A stretch of DNA of 64,000 nucleotides, taken from assembly GCA_013399305.1 (NCBI GenBank), contig VXAI01000098.1, forward strand, positions 958,409 to 1,022,408, written 5' to 3'. The position numbers were made by a program, and so were the translations under genes. The DNA is from Rostratula benghalensis. Lineage: Eukaryota > Chordata > Aves > Charadriiformes > Rostratulidae. Shown here one piece after another: positions 13,377 to 25,600 of the stretch. How positions within the stretch are numbered: position 1 is the stretch's first letter; every line of letters starts with the position of its first letter. Under the pieces are notes generated by a model. That model was not told the DNA's origin. It searched no databases and was given only the letters and a program-made list of their open reading frames with translations.

Positions 13377-13394
13377 ATTTTCTAATTAGAAAAT
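13377..13394. repeat. Perfect 18-bp palindrome with TAATTA core
   Basis: ATTTTCTAATTAGAAAAT reads the same on both strands. The CTAATTAG centre is a paired homeodomain recognition word. The flanking sequence is unique and AT-rich. Confidence 0.7.
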
Positions 13395-14959
13395 CAAACT
13401 GTAGGACAAGACCTGCTGCAGGATTCCACCAGCCACCACCCAGTAGGAAATACGGTTTTGTTTATCATATCACTGCAGGAGAGAAATGGTGGTGGGGTAG
13501 CGAGTTTATGGAACTGACTTAAAAACCAAATAAACTGTCTTTCAGGAAGAGAAATACATACCTGATTTGCTAGATAAAGCTAGTTTGCTGGCCAGTGTGT
13601 GCTGGCAATCAGAGATCAGAGTAGTGATACAATGCATATTATTTGGCAGTGTCCTAATACTATAAAAATGTGGAGAAGTGTTACAAGAGATACAGAAATA
13701 GTATGGAGCAGTGTTACCAGCTGAGTCAGAGTGCTGTTTGCTGCATGATTATTTTGGCCATACACAGGACTGCAAAGTATTCTCATCTTCCACCTCCTTT
13801 CTGTATTGTTTAAATTATGGACTGCGGTTGCCCTTGTTTGTGCAAAGAAAATGATCCATAGAAGGTAGGAAAGTTCTTGTGTATGTTTGGTGAAAATATT
13901 GGCATTTTGACATGGCCAAAATTGCTTTGTAAGTTGCTCATGTATACAAGATGAAATATAAAAATGAAGAAGTTTCAGCTCAGCCTATAGGAGGAGTGTT
14001 CGGAGGTAAATGCAATCAGAAATACAAGAATCCTGGGGTTACTGGGGGAAGGAGTACATGTCCAGGATTCTTTTTTATGAAGTTTGTTGTTGCTTGTAAT
14101 TTTATTTTGTTTTAAGTTTAAAAACGTTGTGAATAGGAAGCGATGCAGGGGAGAGATAAAACAGGAATTTATTTTGGAGTGAAATTTACTACTGAAATGT
14201 TTACATTTTTACAAGGCAAAAATAAGTTTAATAAAGGGTTAGAATCAATATAATGTTCACATGATTGTGAGCAAAAGAGTGCAATGAAAAGTACTGCATA
14301 TTTCTTACAGGGTTTTTAATGCTTAAAACCTGATAATTAAATATGAGAGCTTGCAGAATTTCAGGTCTGCAGGCCGTTTGCCTCTGCATCTCCAGCTCAC
14401 TAAAAGCAGGAGGGAGCGTTGAGGAGTTTCTGAAGAAACAAACAAGTAATTATTGTTAGAAGGAAAGTGGTTTTGATATGTTCACATATCTGTTGGTCTG
14501 CTCATTTGGGCATCTTTCTTATTCAGCATATTATCTTAAGGTTATTAGTTTGGGCGCTTTATATTTCTGCATCTGGCATCGCAATATCAGCACAGTTTAA
14601 ATCTGTGATTTGCCTGTCACTTGCATTTCAGCTGGAGACAGATCAAGTGCACATAAATGAAACCCAAGTGTACTTTATGTGGGGTATTTTGCTACAATAT
14701 TTTATGGTTCAAAATTACTGAATGTAAACTTGAGGTAAAAAAAGAGAAGAAAAATAAGAAAAGGAAAAGAATTAAAAATACTCCATTCATTTTATCTTCC
14801 CAACTTTGAAGTGTGCTGGGACTTTGTCAAATTCCCGTTAAAATAAATATGTCAATTTCATCTCTCTTCCAAATTCATTTATCATGCTTTTTTAAAAGGT
14901 GTTTTCTGTTTTACCTGATGTTTAAATTGGATTCGCTCGTTTATGCTGTTCTTTGCTGT

Positions 14960-15260
14960 ATCCCCCATGTTTTTCTTAAATGAATTAGTAATGACAGCGT
15001 ACTCCATCATACCCTCTCTACAGCCACTTTAAGGGAAGCCTGGTGATCTAAACCTTTTAACCTATTAAAGATGATTTTCCCCAATTGAATCAGACCCACC
15101 ACAGGTGTAATAACTAATCATTTAAACTACACCTGCTATTATGTATTTTTAAGCCATTATGCGTGTTGGATAGATGATAATTCATGTTTATTGCATTGTC
15201 CAATGGATCCGTTTTGCCTACACTAGCCTGATTAATGTATTTAAAGAAATAAGAGATGCA
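14960..15260. promoter_or_regulatory. Candidate conserved non-coding element A
   Basis: Repeat-free AT-rich sequence rich in binding words: TAATGA and AATTAG, ACAGGTGTAATAA and CACCTG (T-box/E-box), TGATTAAT-like words and CATTGTCCAATGG (SOX/CCAAT). It carries no open frame. The call rests on motif density and texture only. Confidence 0.3.
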
Positions 15261-16581
15261 ATTTAAAAGAAAAAAACATTGATGGAATGCACCGAGGAGT
15301 ACATTGAAAGTGCCATTAAACCCATCAGAACTTTGCTCTCTGACCAGAAATGCATATTTGAAGGGTTTGATTCAAACACAAAGTGAAACTTAGTGATTTC
15401 AGTAGTGATGCTATTTTTTTCACTTCTTTTTCTGCTGTGAAAAGTTTTGAAAACCTTCTTGGAACTGAATTCCAGAAACTGTATTTTAACATAAACTCTT
15501 CAAGACCTACCGAGCGTAGGTCTAGCATAAACCACCATTTTAGGAGAAGGTTTATGCCACTGCCTGGGGAGAAAAAACCTCTTCCACACATAAGCATGGT
15601 TATTTCCAGCTCTAAAGGAAGGAAGGAGTCACTTCCACTAGTTCACGTGGATGTTGCCCCCAATGCCACAGTCAGAACAGGTGTCTTTGTCTCCAAGTAA
15701 AGTGAATCACTGGTGCAATAATTGTATGTGATAGTATCGAAGAGTATGTGGAAAGTTGACCAACCATATGAAGAAAAAAATCAAATACCTTTCATTGGCG
15801 CTAGATGGAAATGTAGAAAACCAGTGCCATTGCCATTGATGCCATTATTATCCCATACTTCACCCTTTGTAGGAATAAATGTTTTAAGTGCTCTGTTGCC
15901 TTAAAGAAGCATGTAGAAGTCAGTCTTTAGACAAAAGTAATCTGTGATTTCTGCCAGCGTGGAACATAAATTTAACTACTCACCTCCCTGTTTATGTAAT
16001 AAAAAATTACTTTTTGGACATTTTTGTTATGTGATCCAAAACATGTGAAGTTGCTTCTTTTCCAGTCACATCAAGCTGAGGTTTATTTATTGCTTTCAGT
16101 AAACTAGAATGATGCCAGAAAATGCCTTAAACTGTTAGAATTTTCAGGGAGCATTAAGCCAGATAGACAGGAAGCATTCTTACTAGTAAGCGTACTGTTA
16201 CAGATCACATGCATTGTCTCAAGGTTGCCCTCAAGTACAGGAGCCACCCTAGGTAAGAAGATCACAATAGAAATGACAGAAATCCCTAAGAATCTTAATG
16301 GAGTTTTTGTACAGGTTGAGCTGCTCCGAGAGTAATTCAACAAGAAGCTTCTAGGTTGAAATACGGTAATTGTGCTGCCTGATTAAGGTTAAGCCACAAA
16401 CTCTGATGCTCATTGAACTGTTTCTGAAAGTTGGATTGGTGTCAGCTCCAGACCATCTCCATGTGTTGGATGTAATGCCTTACTTTGCAGTACAGAAGGC
16501 GTAATGTGAAATAGGAATTTGACCATTCCTAACTTGGATCTTTTCTCTCTTCTATTTCTCCAATCCTCCTACCCTCATCAG

Positions 16582-16666
16582 ATTGTGACGGCAGTGAAGT
16601 TTTTACAGAATCCACGAGTTCGCCAAAGTCCTCCTGCAAACAAAAGAGCATTTCTGAAGAAGAAAG
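16582..16666 (+). CDS. PEX14: PEX14 exon 3 (N-terminal PEX5-binding domain, first half)
   Basis: An 85-nt exon entered in phase 0 after a pyrimidine-rich tract ending CATCAG, and left after one base of a Gly codon at AAAG|GTATGG. It encodes 28 residues starting [10 protein letters not shown] and ending RAFLKKK. This is helix 1 and the start of helix 2 of the conserved PEX14 N-terminal domain. The two aromatic residues (Phe7 and Phe24 here, Phe35 and Phe52 in human numbering) that form the two pockets for the WxxxF motif of PEX5, and the Lys matching human Lys56, are all kept. Changes from human as I recall it are mild: Asn-Pro for Asn-Ser, and Pro-Ala-Asn for Leu-Ala-Thr. It lies 22 kb from the next exon. 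Confidence 0.96.
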
Positions 16667-19600
16667 GTATGGACTCTTAAGTTCATGATCTCGGTGATAA
16701 TAAAGGAGCCTGAATTACTGTAAAACCAAAATGTATTGCTATGGAAAATTAGATGTTAAGGATAAAGCAAATAGTCTGTCTCAAGAAAAGATTTAAAATT
16801 TGTAAGAAATACCAGTCTCTTCTTCTAAACCAACTAGATCAATATTGGCACCAGATGTGGAATGGTATAATACAGAAGACGTGCTGGAAGTTCTTGAGTT
16901 AACCATTATCAGATCTTTTCTGCCATGAGAACAGTTTAGAGTTGTGGACTAGTTGGTCAGTTCTAACCTTAGTGACATTGGCTTTAGAATGACCATCTTC
17001 TAGGTGAAAAGGTTAAATGTTCCCAAAGAGAGCCAGAGAGAGGAATGAAGGGCAAAGAACTTGGTGAAAGTAAACAAGGTCAGGTTAAGGTCAAGCTTGG
17101 GGTCAACCTGACTTTCAGGCTTAAATGGTAAACTACTGACTGAGTTTAGCCCTTTTCTATATCAGAGATAGAACAGATCCTGACAAATCCTATATCGTCT
17201 TCAACAGGAACATACTTTGGCCATTGCCTACTGAGAATTTATTTTACTTTCTGACTCACAGCAGAACTGTCTTCTGTTTTTTTTTAATTTTTTCTAAAGT
17301 TTTTAGTCCACAACTTACGGTGCATTTCAGGTGAAGTTCACTCCATGTTATGCTACCCTCCTGGGATTATATTGCTTAAATCCATACCACAAGATAGGTA
17401 CAAGGACAGTAACCTTGGAGTTAGTTATGTGTGCTATGGTGCACTTTAAGCATTTTGAATGCTACTGAAAATACAAACTCCAAACTTCAGAGGGGAGTGA
17501 CCCACTTATACATTGAAGTCATAAGTACTTCAGGGTACATCAAATTCTATAGCTAAACATCTTGACTTTTGAAAAATAGGGAAGCCTGTGTATTATATAT
17601 TATTCTGTTTGGGGTTAGGAACTGTTTATTGAGACGCCTGAGACTTGATGTCATGAGCTGGAGAGTTCAAGTATACGCACCACTTTGCTCATCTTGAACA
17701 GCAAAGGAACTAGAAGGGAATGGCAGTCTTGTGTTTTAGCAATGATGTCACAACAAGTAATTCATGGATCATTTTGCGTGTGATCCTCTCACTGCTTGTC
17801 CTAGTGCCAGTTAGAGAACATTCCAATCACACAGGTATGCTGTTTGCCCTGCTCTGCCATCAGGATGGCATTAAAATTTGGAGCCTGTTGGCCGCTGTGC
17901 TCCATGAGTTTTTCCTTGAAATATGTGGACCTACGGGGAGTAATTAATCATAAAAGCTTGGGGATTTCAACTCTATCATCGAAGCAATGAAGCAAGGGAA
18001 AACTGAGCCTAAAAGCTGTGCTGATTACCCGGGGTAACCTGATACAAAATCTATTGTTGCCGAGAGATCCTTAGCCCCCAGTATATCGTGCAATATTATA
18101 ACTGCCTGATCTTCTTCTGTGCTGACAATGACCAGTTATTCCTCATTTTCTCTCTCAACACAGCTGGGTTAGAATTTCATTTGCAGAAGGTATTTAGAGC
18201 AATTTAGAGACAAATGTCTCTGGTGTTTGCTCTGCACTTCCCCACCGCAGGCTTCGCTGAACAGTTTTTAGTATCAGGAGCTCCATCTAATCTGTTTAAT
18301 TTTAATAAATCCCTGACTGGGAGAATAGGAAGGGTGGGGAGATGGAGGCACAGAGAAACTGTGGCCTGCCTAATACTTCTTATGAATTACTTGGCTAATA
18401 ATTACTAAAGAGCAGAAATGGTTTGGTAGAGCTGTTTGTTTGTTCCTGTTTGTTAATTAGCCCTCCTTCCCTTTGTGCTAATTGTTTGTTTGAAAAACTT
18501 AACAGTAGGAGATAGGAAGGAGCAGGGTCCAGTAGTGCCTGTACCCGGCAGTCACTGGAAATACATCCATATGGAATCTGACCATTGAGCTTTTGACATG
18601 ACCTCTGTTCGTGACCTCAGGAGCAGAAGGGACACACTGTCATGGTACCTATGTGCTCTACCAGATGGAGGCAATTATTTCTTGAAAAGGAGATGTCGTG
18701 GCCAGTTTACTCCTGAGTAAATGAGGGATTGCACAGTTTGGTAGGCTATTCCCCCTGTTCTCTGATACACAGTCATTGTCATCCAACGATAATGTTTATC
18801 CCCAATTTACACGTAGTTAGGCTGCCTGGCAGAGAAGTCCTCACTGTCAGTCAAAAAAGCATTTTCCATAGAGAAACCATTTCAGTTACAAGAATCTCTT
18901 AAAGTAATCTTTGTAGGTAATAATGCAGAGGAACTATTGTACTTTTTTTTCACGGTTATTTTGATTCACATTTCTTCAAGCAGAAATTGCAGTAGAAAAT
19001 CTTTTCACGGACCCCAGTAGAATTTGAGTGGAGAGGAATTTTCGTATCTAGAGACAGTTGTACTCCACGTATGAACTTGCCTTTTGTAATTATTTTTGTT
19101 AAACTGTACAGGAGAGGTCTGTGACTGGATCACCTTGTGTCTGTGAATGTGGAGAGAAAAGCCCATGTGCCCTATCCCTGCAGGAGCCTCCTACTATCCC
19201 AGCTACAGCCTCAGGAGGCTACAGGGACAGGACTGGAGTGTTAGCTGTGGGTGAGCTTCAGGTCCCACAATCCCAACTTTGCTTAAGAGATCTCACTTGT
19301 GAGACTTGCAGAGATGGTTCTGCCTTGAATTACAATTTTTTTCTTCCTTTTTGTAAGTGTCTCCTTCCTAAAAAAGGGCAATCAAATTTTATTTCCTTTT
19401 AATATTATTTAATACTTAATATAGAAACTTGATTTTATTTAATAAATTTCAGTGCAGCGAGAAATGAAATTTTCTGCAGGATCATCAGCTGGACTGGGTT
19501 TGGTTTCTTGTGAAACAGTAGTTGCAGAGCCTGAAAATCGGCTTTCCTTGGTACTCGGAGGTCAGACCTTTGCTCAATTGCTCTCTTCCGAACACGGGAT

Positions 19601-22600
19601 GATAGTGTTGATGACACTTGGGAGAGTGAGGGCGTCCTAGATTTATAAAAGGTCTTTCAAAAGTTGGATGAGACTTCTCTGTTGTCTTAAGCACTTTTAA
19701 ACTCCCTAATACAGAGGCATTAATGAGAAACATGAAGTTATTAGAATCATTTATCATTTTCTTTGAAGCTTACACTGGCATTTTGTGTAATTTATGACAT
19801 TTCCTCCTTTTTATCATGAACTTCTTCAGATGAAGGGAAAAACAGCTGTTTCCCCTCAGAGTATCTGAAAGAAAAGAAAGGAGAAAAAGATGCTGTTTGT
19901 TTTTTGTCCAACTCGTTGATTCTGCTGATGACATGCCACAGAATCAGCGGCGCCTTGGGAGTAATTAGACAGCATGTGGGGTTTAAACCCTTGTGGAAAT
20001 GTGTCTGTCATCTAACTGTTGTGCCTCAGATGTCCTGTACTGCTCAGTTACCCATCCGGTAACTCATGTGGCTTGTTAATTTTGCCTTCTCTGAATCTGT
20101 AACTTCTGGCAAGACAGAGAAAAAAGGGGATGGAAGTGCACTATACATGCGGAGCTCTGTTTTTCAGGGTGCTAGTCTTTTGGGATGGGGAAGGGAAAAG
20201 TTGCCAGTTTACAGACTTATTGTATAGTCAGGGATAAAAAAACTTTTTTCTTAGTTGCTTGTTCTCTTCTCTCTACTGTACTGTAAAACGAGGACAGTAA
20301 TACCTTCCCATAGGGCAATTGTGGGACCACACAAAAGCATATGAGGAGCTCAGAAATTATAGTGATGGGAGAAGTGCATTAGGGCAAGTAAATGTATAAT
20401 TGCTGAGTTATACTGAGAAAATGGCCACCCAGAAGGCTGGACAGCCTTCAGAAGTTATGCTGCCTGGATTGGGCTTTTCTATACGTGTGTAACGTAATGG
20501 GCTACATGCTTCTAAAAGCAGTTGCACTTTTGCTTGGTGAGATGAGTTGGAGGTTGTCGGAAGCATTGCCCTTTTACATGTTGTATCCACTGATCTGTTC
20601 CATTGCTCTGCCTGATAGGAAGCGAGTTACTACACAGGTTTTCCTGTAGGTCTTGCACAGTTTTTTGCAGTTCATCAGAGTTCCAGAAAATTTTGCTGCT
20701 GTCAAGATGCCAGTGGTGATTTCTGAAGAAATTAATAAATTATTTGATTGTACATGCCCCTTCCCAGTCAGAGCTCAAAGACGCTTGATTCCCTGGAAAC
20801 AAATGTGGTCAGCCTCAGAATCTCCAATAGAAAATGGACTTAATTTTCTTCCTATTTCTGTGGTCAGCATTCTTGGAAGTTGAACCCCTGTCTTTTCTCT
20901 TTTGCTAAAGAAGCCCAAGGGGATTATCTCGAGGACCTGAGAGAAGGGGGCACAGCCCACTGCTGGAAGGCTTTAAAGAAAGTAAATTCTTCAGCAGATT
21001 TCAATTTAACCCTCTTTTATTACTTTTCTTTTTTTTTATAATTTAAGTCCATTTCATGAGGCAGTTTGCATGTCCTTGAATGGAATCTCGTTACCATGAA
21101 AGCTTTTTTAGCATTGATTTCATAACAGTCTTAATTTAATAGCGTCGTCATTACTGAGAAGCCCTAAGAGTGAGGCCCTAGCTTTCCAGGTCACTGACCT
21201 TTTAATTACAAACCTTGTTCTGATGGCCAGGTTATCGACTGGATGGCTCCCAACTCCTGCCCCCAGCATGAAGATGAAAATAGCTGCCTTTCCTCCCCCA
21301 CTTCCAGAAAAGGGAGGAAAAGAAAAGTAACCTCTTGTGTTTCCAAAATTAATTTTCTCCTTCATTTTTACTTTGTCATTAATTCTTTAACATGTCTCAA
21401 TGAAGCTCAAACAGTTTTTACAAAGCTTTTTTTTTTTTTGAGAAGAAAACACAATGCAAGCCAGTAGAGTCCAGTGACAACTCTTACCAAAAAAATAAAA
21501 TTAGTAACTTGTGCTGTCAAAATACCTGTTTGGGCCAAACTATTATTGCCCTCCAAACCTTATGGTTTTCTACAAATGAGCAGGTTTGACAATAGAATGT
21601 GTGATTAGAGCGTGTAGACTATTCAAGGAATGCTAGATGGCTTGTCCTTCTGTTCATATTTGCTTGACAGGATGTGGATTTAAGAGATGGTGAAGAGAAG
21701 GAGTGAAGACTTAACTTCACTGCACAACTGATTGTGTGAGCGAGTCCTGTTTTGTACTTGCAGATTGGGTAACTAGTTCTCTAGCTGTCTGTGCCAAGGC
21801 CTGCACGGATCTCACCACTTGCACTTGCAAAGCTCCAATGAGACTTGCAATTCAGATATCCATAACAAAAATTTTTGCAAAAATATATTTGCAAGAATTA
21901 AGCGTGTAGAAGAAGTTACTTTAATACAATGAGGGAAAGTTCTCTAGCAGAGGTAGAACCAGGGAAGTTGTGCTTTCTGGTTATTATGAAGTTTGCAAGA
22001 GGTGCTCAAGTAGCATAAAGTAGGTCTAACAGCTTGTGTAGGCTTACAGAAATGACTGTACAGGTTAAACGGAAGTCAGTGCATTCTACATTTTCATAAG
22101 GCTTTTCATCTGAGTTTCTTTGAGCACATTTTACCCATTAACCAGTGAAACTTTGCAGCTTTTTGCACGGAGCATGTTTGATGGTGGGTATGAGGTTATC
22201 CAGATCTTACTGTGCTTTCCACTAAAAAGCATCCACCTCTGAGGCAGAGGACATCAGCTGCTTAACATCACTACCTGGTTTTTAGGAGAGAGAAAGGAAG
22301 AATACTTCATCTGTGTAATCTTGCAGAGGGAGCTTTAGGGTTAGAGAATGTAATTACCAAGTAAAAAATGTACTAAGATTCTTGAAAAGCACTATGGGAT
22401 ATTTAATTACTAAAGATGCTTAGACCTCTGTTTATGACTTTGAAAGACAGCTAATGTGCCTTATAGTATTTTACTTAGATGGAAGAAAAGTATGTTCTAC
22501 ACCTGTTATGCAACCAGTTTGTTCTTTAGGTGCCTCCCATCCAAACTTTGAGTCAATACAACCCTGCATAATTGGGGAAATCTGGTTGTCTCCCAAGGAA

Positions 22601-25600
22601 CTTTTTAGGTATCTGAAGAATGAAGAGTGGGAGAATGAATGCTTTCACTGCTGACAAACTCACAACAGTTCTATTTGAATCAGCTTTATCGGTACTCGCA
22701 TCCGGTTTTGGCACTCTCCTATGTTTGCCCTGTGCCGATAATGTTCAACATGCAGGGAAGATTTCCAGTGTTAGACTCTCATAATCCAGAAGAATAGATG
22801 TGCTCATGATCCAGAAATTTTAGTTCCACAGTTCTGTATTTTACGTTAGTTGCCTTCTTTTTTCTTCCTGAAAATGATTGAGAGTCTCTATCCATCTGCT
22901 GCGAAGGAGATGTCTTCCCGTCCTGCCAATCTTCCATCTGCATATCTGTCACTTGCTGTTCAGTACCAGCCTATTCATCATGCTGACTCTTTTCCCTCAT
23001 CAATTTTACTACTGTTTGTGATAGCTGAACTTGTCATGAACTTCATAGATTTTCTTGGCTTCTTTGGCAAGAAGAGACCTGCAGCACTAGGGCTAACAAA
23101 ATATGATCAACTGATCGACCTTAGGACATCCTGGGGAATCAGAAACAGCTATTCTTTGCAGTTGTCAGGGTTTTAGAAAGAAAAATCTTCATATTTCACT
23201 ATCGTTCCTCAAGATTTGGAAAGAAGTTTGGGGAAAGTAATCTATTTAGTCCCTATCCACACAGAGAAGTCGGTTCGTATCTCATCTTTGACCCTTGTCC
23301 CAGTCACTAGTGATTCACAAGAGGGCAGAAAAACACCTGGCATGAATTAAGGCATCACTAGCCATGTGATGCAGCATTTGTCCCACCTTTTAATTTTTAT
23401 AATAGTCATATTATTAATAAAAGTGTGTACATTTGATAGAAAATACAGTTACTTACAAGTGAGTGTGTTATTTTAGAGGAACGTTGTACTTGGTATACAT
23501 TTCATCCTTATAATAGTTGGGTTTTGTAGCTCGATGGTGTCTAGGTTGAAAAATACATCTCTATCTCATGGAAATACTGAGATTTGGAAGTTTGTTTTTA
23601 TATTAAATAGGAATTAACATTAAAAATTGCAGAGGCTTTTTAAAAAATGAAATATTATAGACCTGTCAGATCACTTGTTTTGATTAGGCCAGAATCTTTA
23701 ATACTGTTACTGAAAATAAAATAGATTGATAGAATATATATAACAGGTACCATAATGTTACAGTCAAAATCCTTTCTCACTTCAGGTGCAACCCACAGTG
23801 ATCTCGAACCATTTCAGTCTATACTCCACAGAACAAGAAAGGTGATTAATTTAGGGTATATCGGGTAAACAATCTGCTACATCTCCGATTTCTATTGGGC
23901 CACAGAAGTTCCTCATGATTTCAGTGAAGTGTCCAGAATCACCTTTGCCATGTTTTTCTAGCTTGAAAATTATTGATAAATTGGAATAGACCGGTTTGGT
24001 GCCCAGGAAGTTATGCGTGCTACAAAACACTGGTTGTAAGCTTAATTTTAACAAATAATTGGAATGTCATGGGTTTAATGATGTCTCTCCACTTGGCTCT
24101 CTGACAGTAACTATGTAATGTAAAAGAGCCGTTAAAAATGGCTTTGCAAAATTAACTCCTATTGCTCACTGAGTGTGTTTTGAGTCATATCTGCCTTGTT
24201 TACTATCAAAATAATATTTCTATTATTGGTGACATTGAAAAACCAGTATGATTGCAGCAGAGCGAGTTGAAGTCTGATCTAGAAAATGATGCTAAAATAG
24301 TCAGTTATATTCTGGGTCCTGAAATTAGTAGCCTCAGTGATGGGCAAAAAGGACCCAGACCCTAAGTTTGACTTGTAAATGTAATAGTTTATTTATCACG
24401 TTTTCAAGTGAAATTAAATGCAGAGTGCCAAAAGAGAGTCACTTCTGTAGTTACAATCTAAGATCAGGCATTGGAGATCTGAGATATGACTGCTTGCTTG
24501 GCTTTGTGTGAGTTACTTGTTCTCAGTTTGCCTATCTATAAAATGGGGTTAATTACCACTTTTGCATTATTGACTTAGTAAGATTTGTTTTAGTTATGTT
24601 TATAAACTGCTTTGATATGCTTGTTTCAGAGTTCTTGGTGCTGCAGCGTGTGATTTTTTGAAGTTGCTTGCTGCAGTAAAAGCCACACTTGCAGAGAGGC
24701 TGAGAATTTACTTCCATCAGCTGTGTATGGGAGGGGAGAGCTGCAAACTTTAGAATGTCAGAATGTCAAGGCTCAGGCATATTGCGTGCAATCCTAATCC
24801 AGCCCTGCAGCTTTGACCTTTGAAGCAAGCTTCACCTTGAGACAGTTGAAGAAATCTGTGTACGTTTGTATAAAAGTATTGTGATAGAAGGAATTTGCTC
24901 TTCATGGTCATCCAGCCTAGGGTTTCCCCACAGTCTTCCTGGAGCAAGTAAAGGAATTCAGTTCCTGATCTGCTCTGTGACTGAACCTGGTATTCTAAGT
25001 CTAAAGAGACAGGCTTCTCTCTTGGGGCTAAAACAAGGAGTGTAATTAGGATAATTTGTGTTGCTCCTCTGCTGAAATCCATCTCAGACCTAATGATACT
25101 TTCCTGCTAGGAAAGATAAAATAAGTTCCTGGATGAGATAATTCTCTAGGTTCTCTTAGACATCATTCCTACTCTGTTTAAAACTATGTCTTGGGTGCCC
25201 GTGAAGATGAAATCCTACTGTTGGCTTTTCTGCTCCATACTGTTCCCTGTTAGTTTTAATGTGGAGTGCAGTTGTTCTTTCCTTTGCCAAAAGGGGAATT
25301 TAGGTTTTGGTTCATTCTTCGTATTCTTTCTGATAGAACCTAGGCCGGGTGAGACTCCACTCCCCCAGGAGGAGAGCAGAGAATTCATTCTCAATGAAAT
25401 CTGAGGCGCTCTGAAGTAAAAGCTGTTGACTTTGTCATACCGTGCAAATGTGCATTGCTTTTAGCAAGACAATAAAGGGTAAATGGGGTGATCTCTGCTC
25501 CTGTGGAGAGGTCGGGTGGTTACATTACACAATCTTCTAGAGCATCTTGCAGCAAATACATGGGTTATATTAAAAGTTGCAATCATATCATTTTTTAGAA

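Larger units (their letters stand above)
1..16581 (+). other. PEX14: Intronic sequence upstream of PEX14 exon 3
   Basis: No exon is supportable here. I looked for PEX14 exon 2 (a reading like NVLPREPL just before a GT donor, phase 0) and found no convincing match, so exons 1 and 2 probably lie upstream of the window. Contents, each listed separately: a hAT-like terminus at 1281, poly-T at 5693, a purine-rich block at 10205-10760, a CpG-rich patch at 11095-11400, an 18-bp palindrome at 13377 and a conserved-element candidate at 14960-15260. The remainder is AT-rich unique sequence with open reading frames of chance size. Confidence 0.7.
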
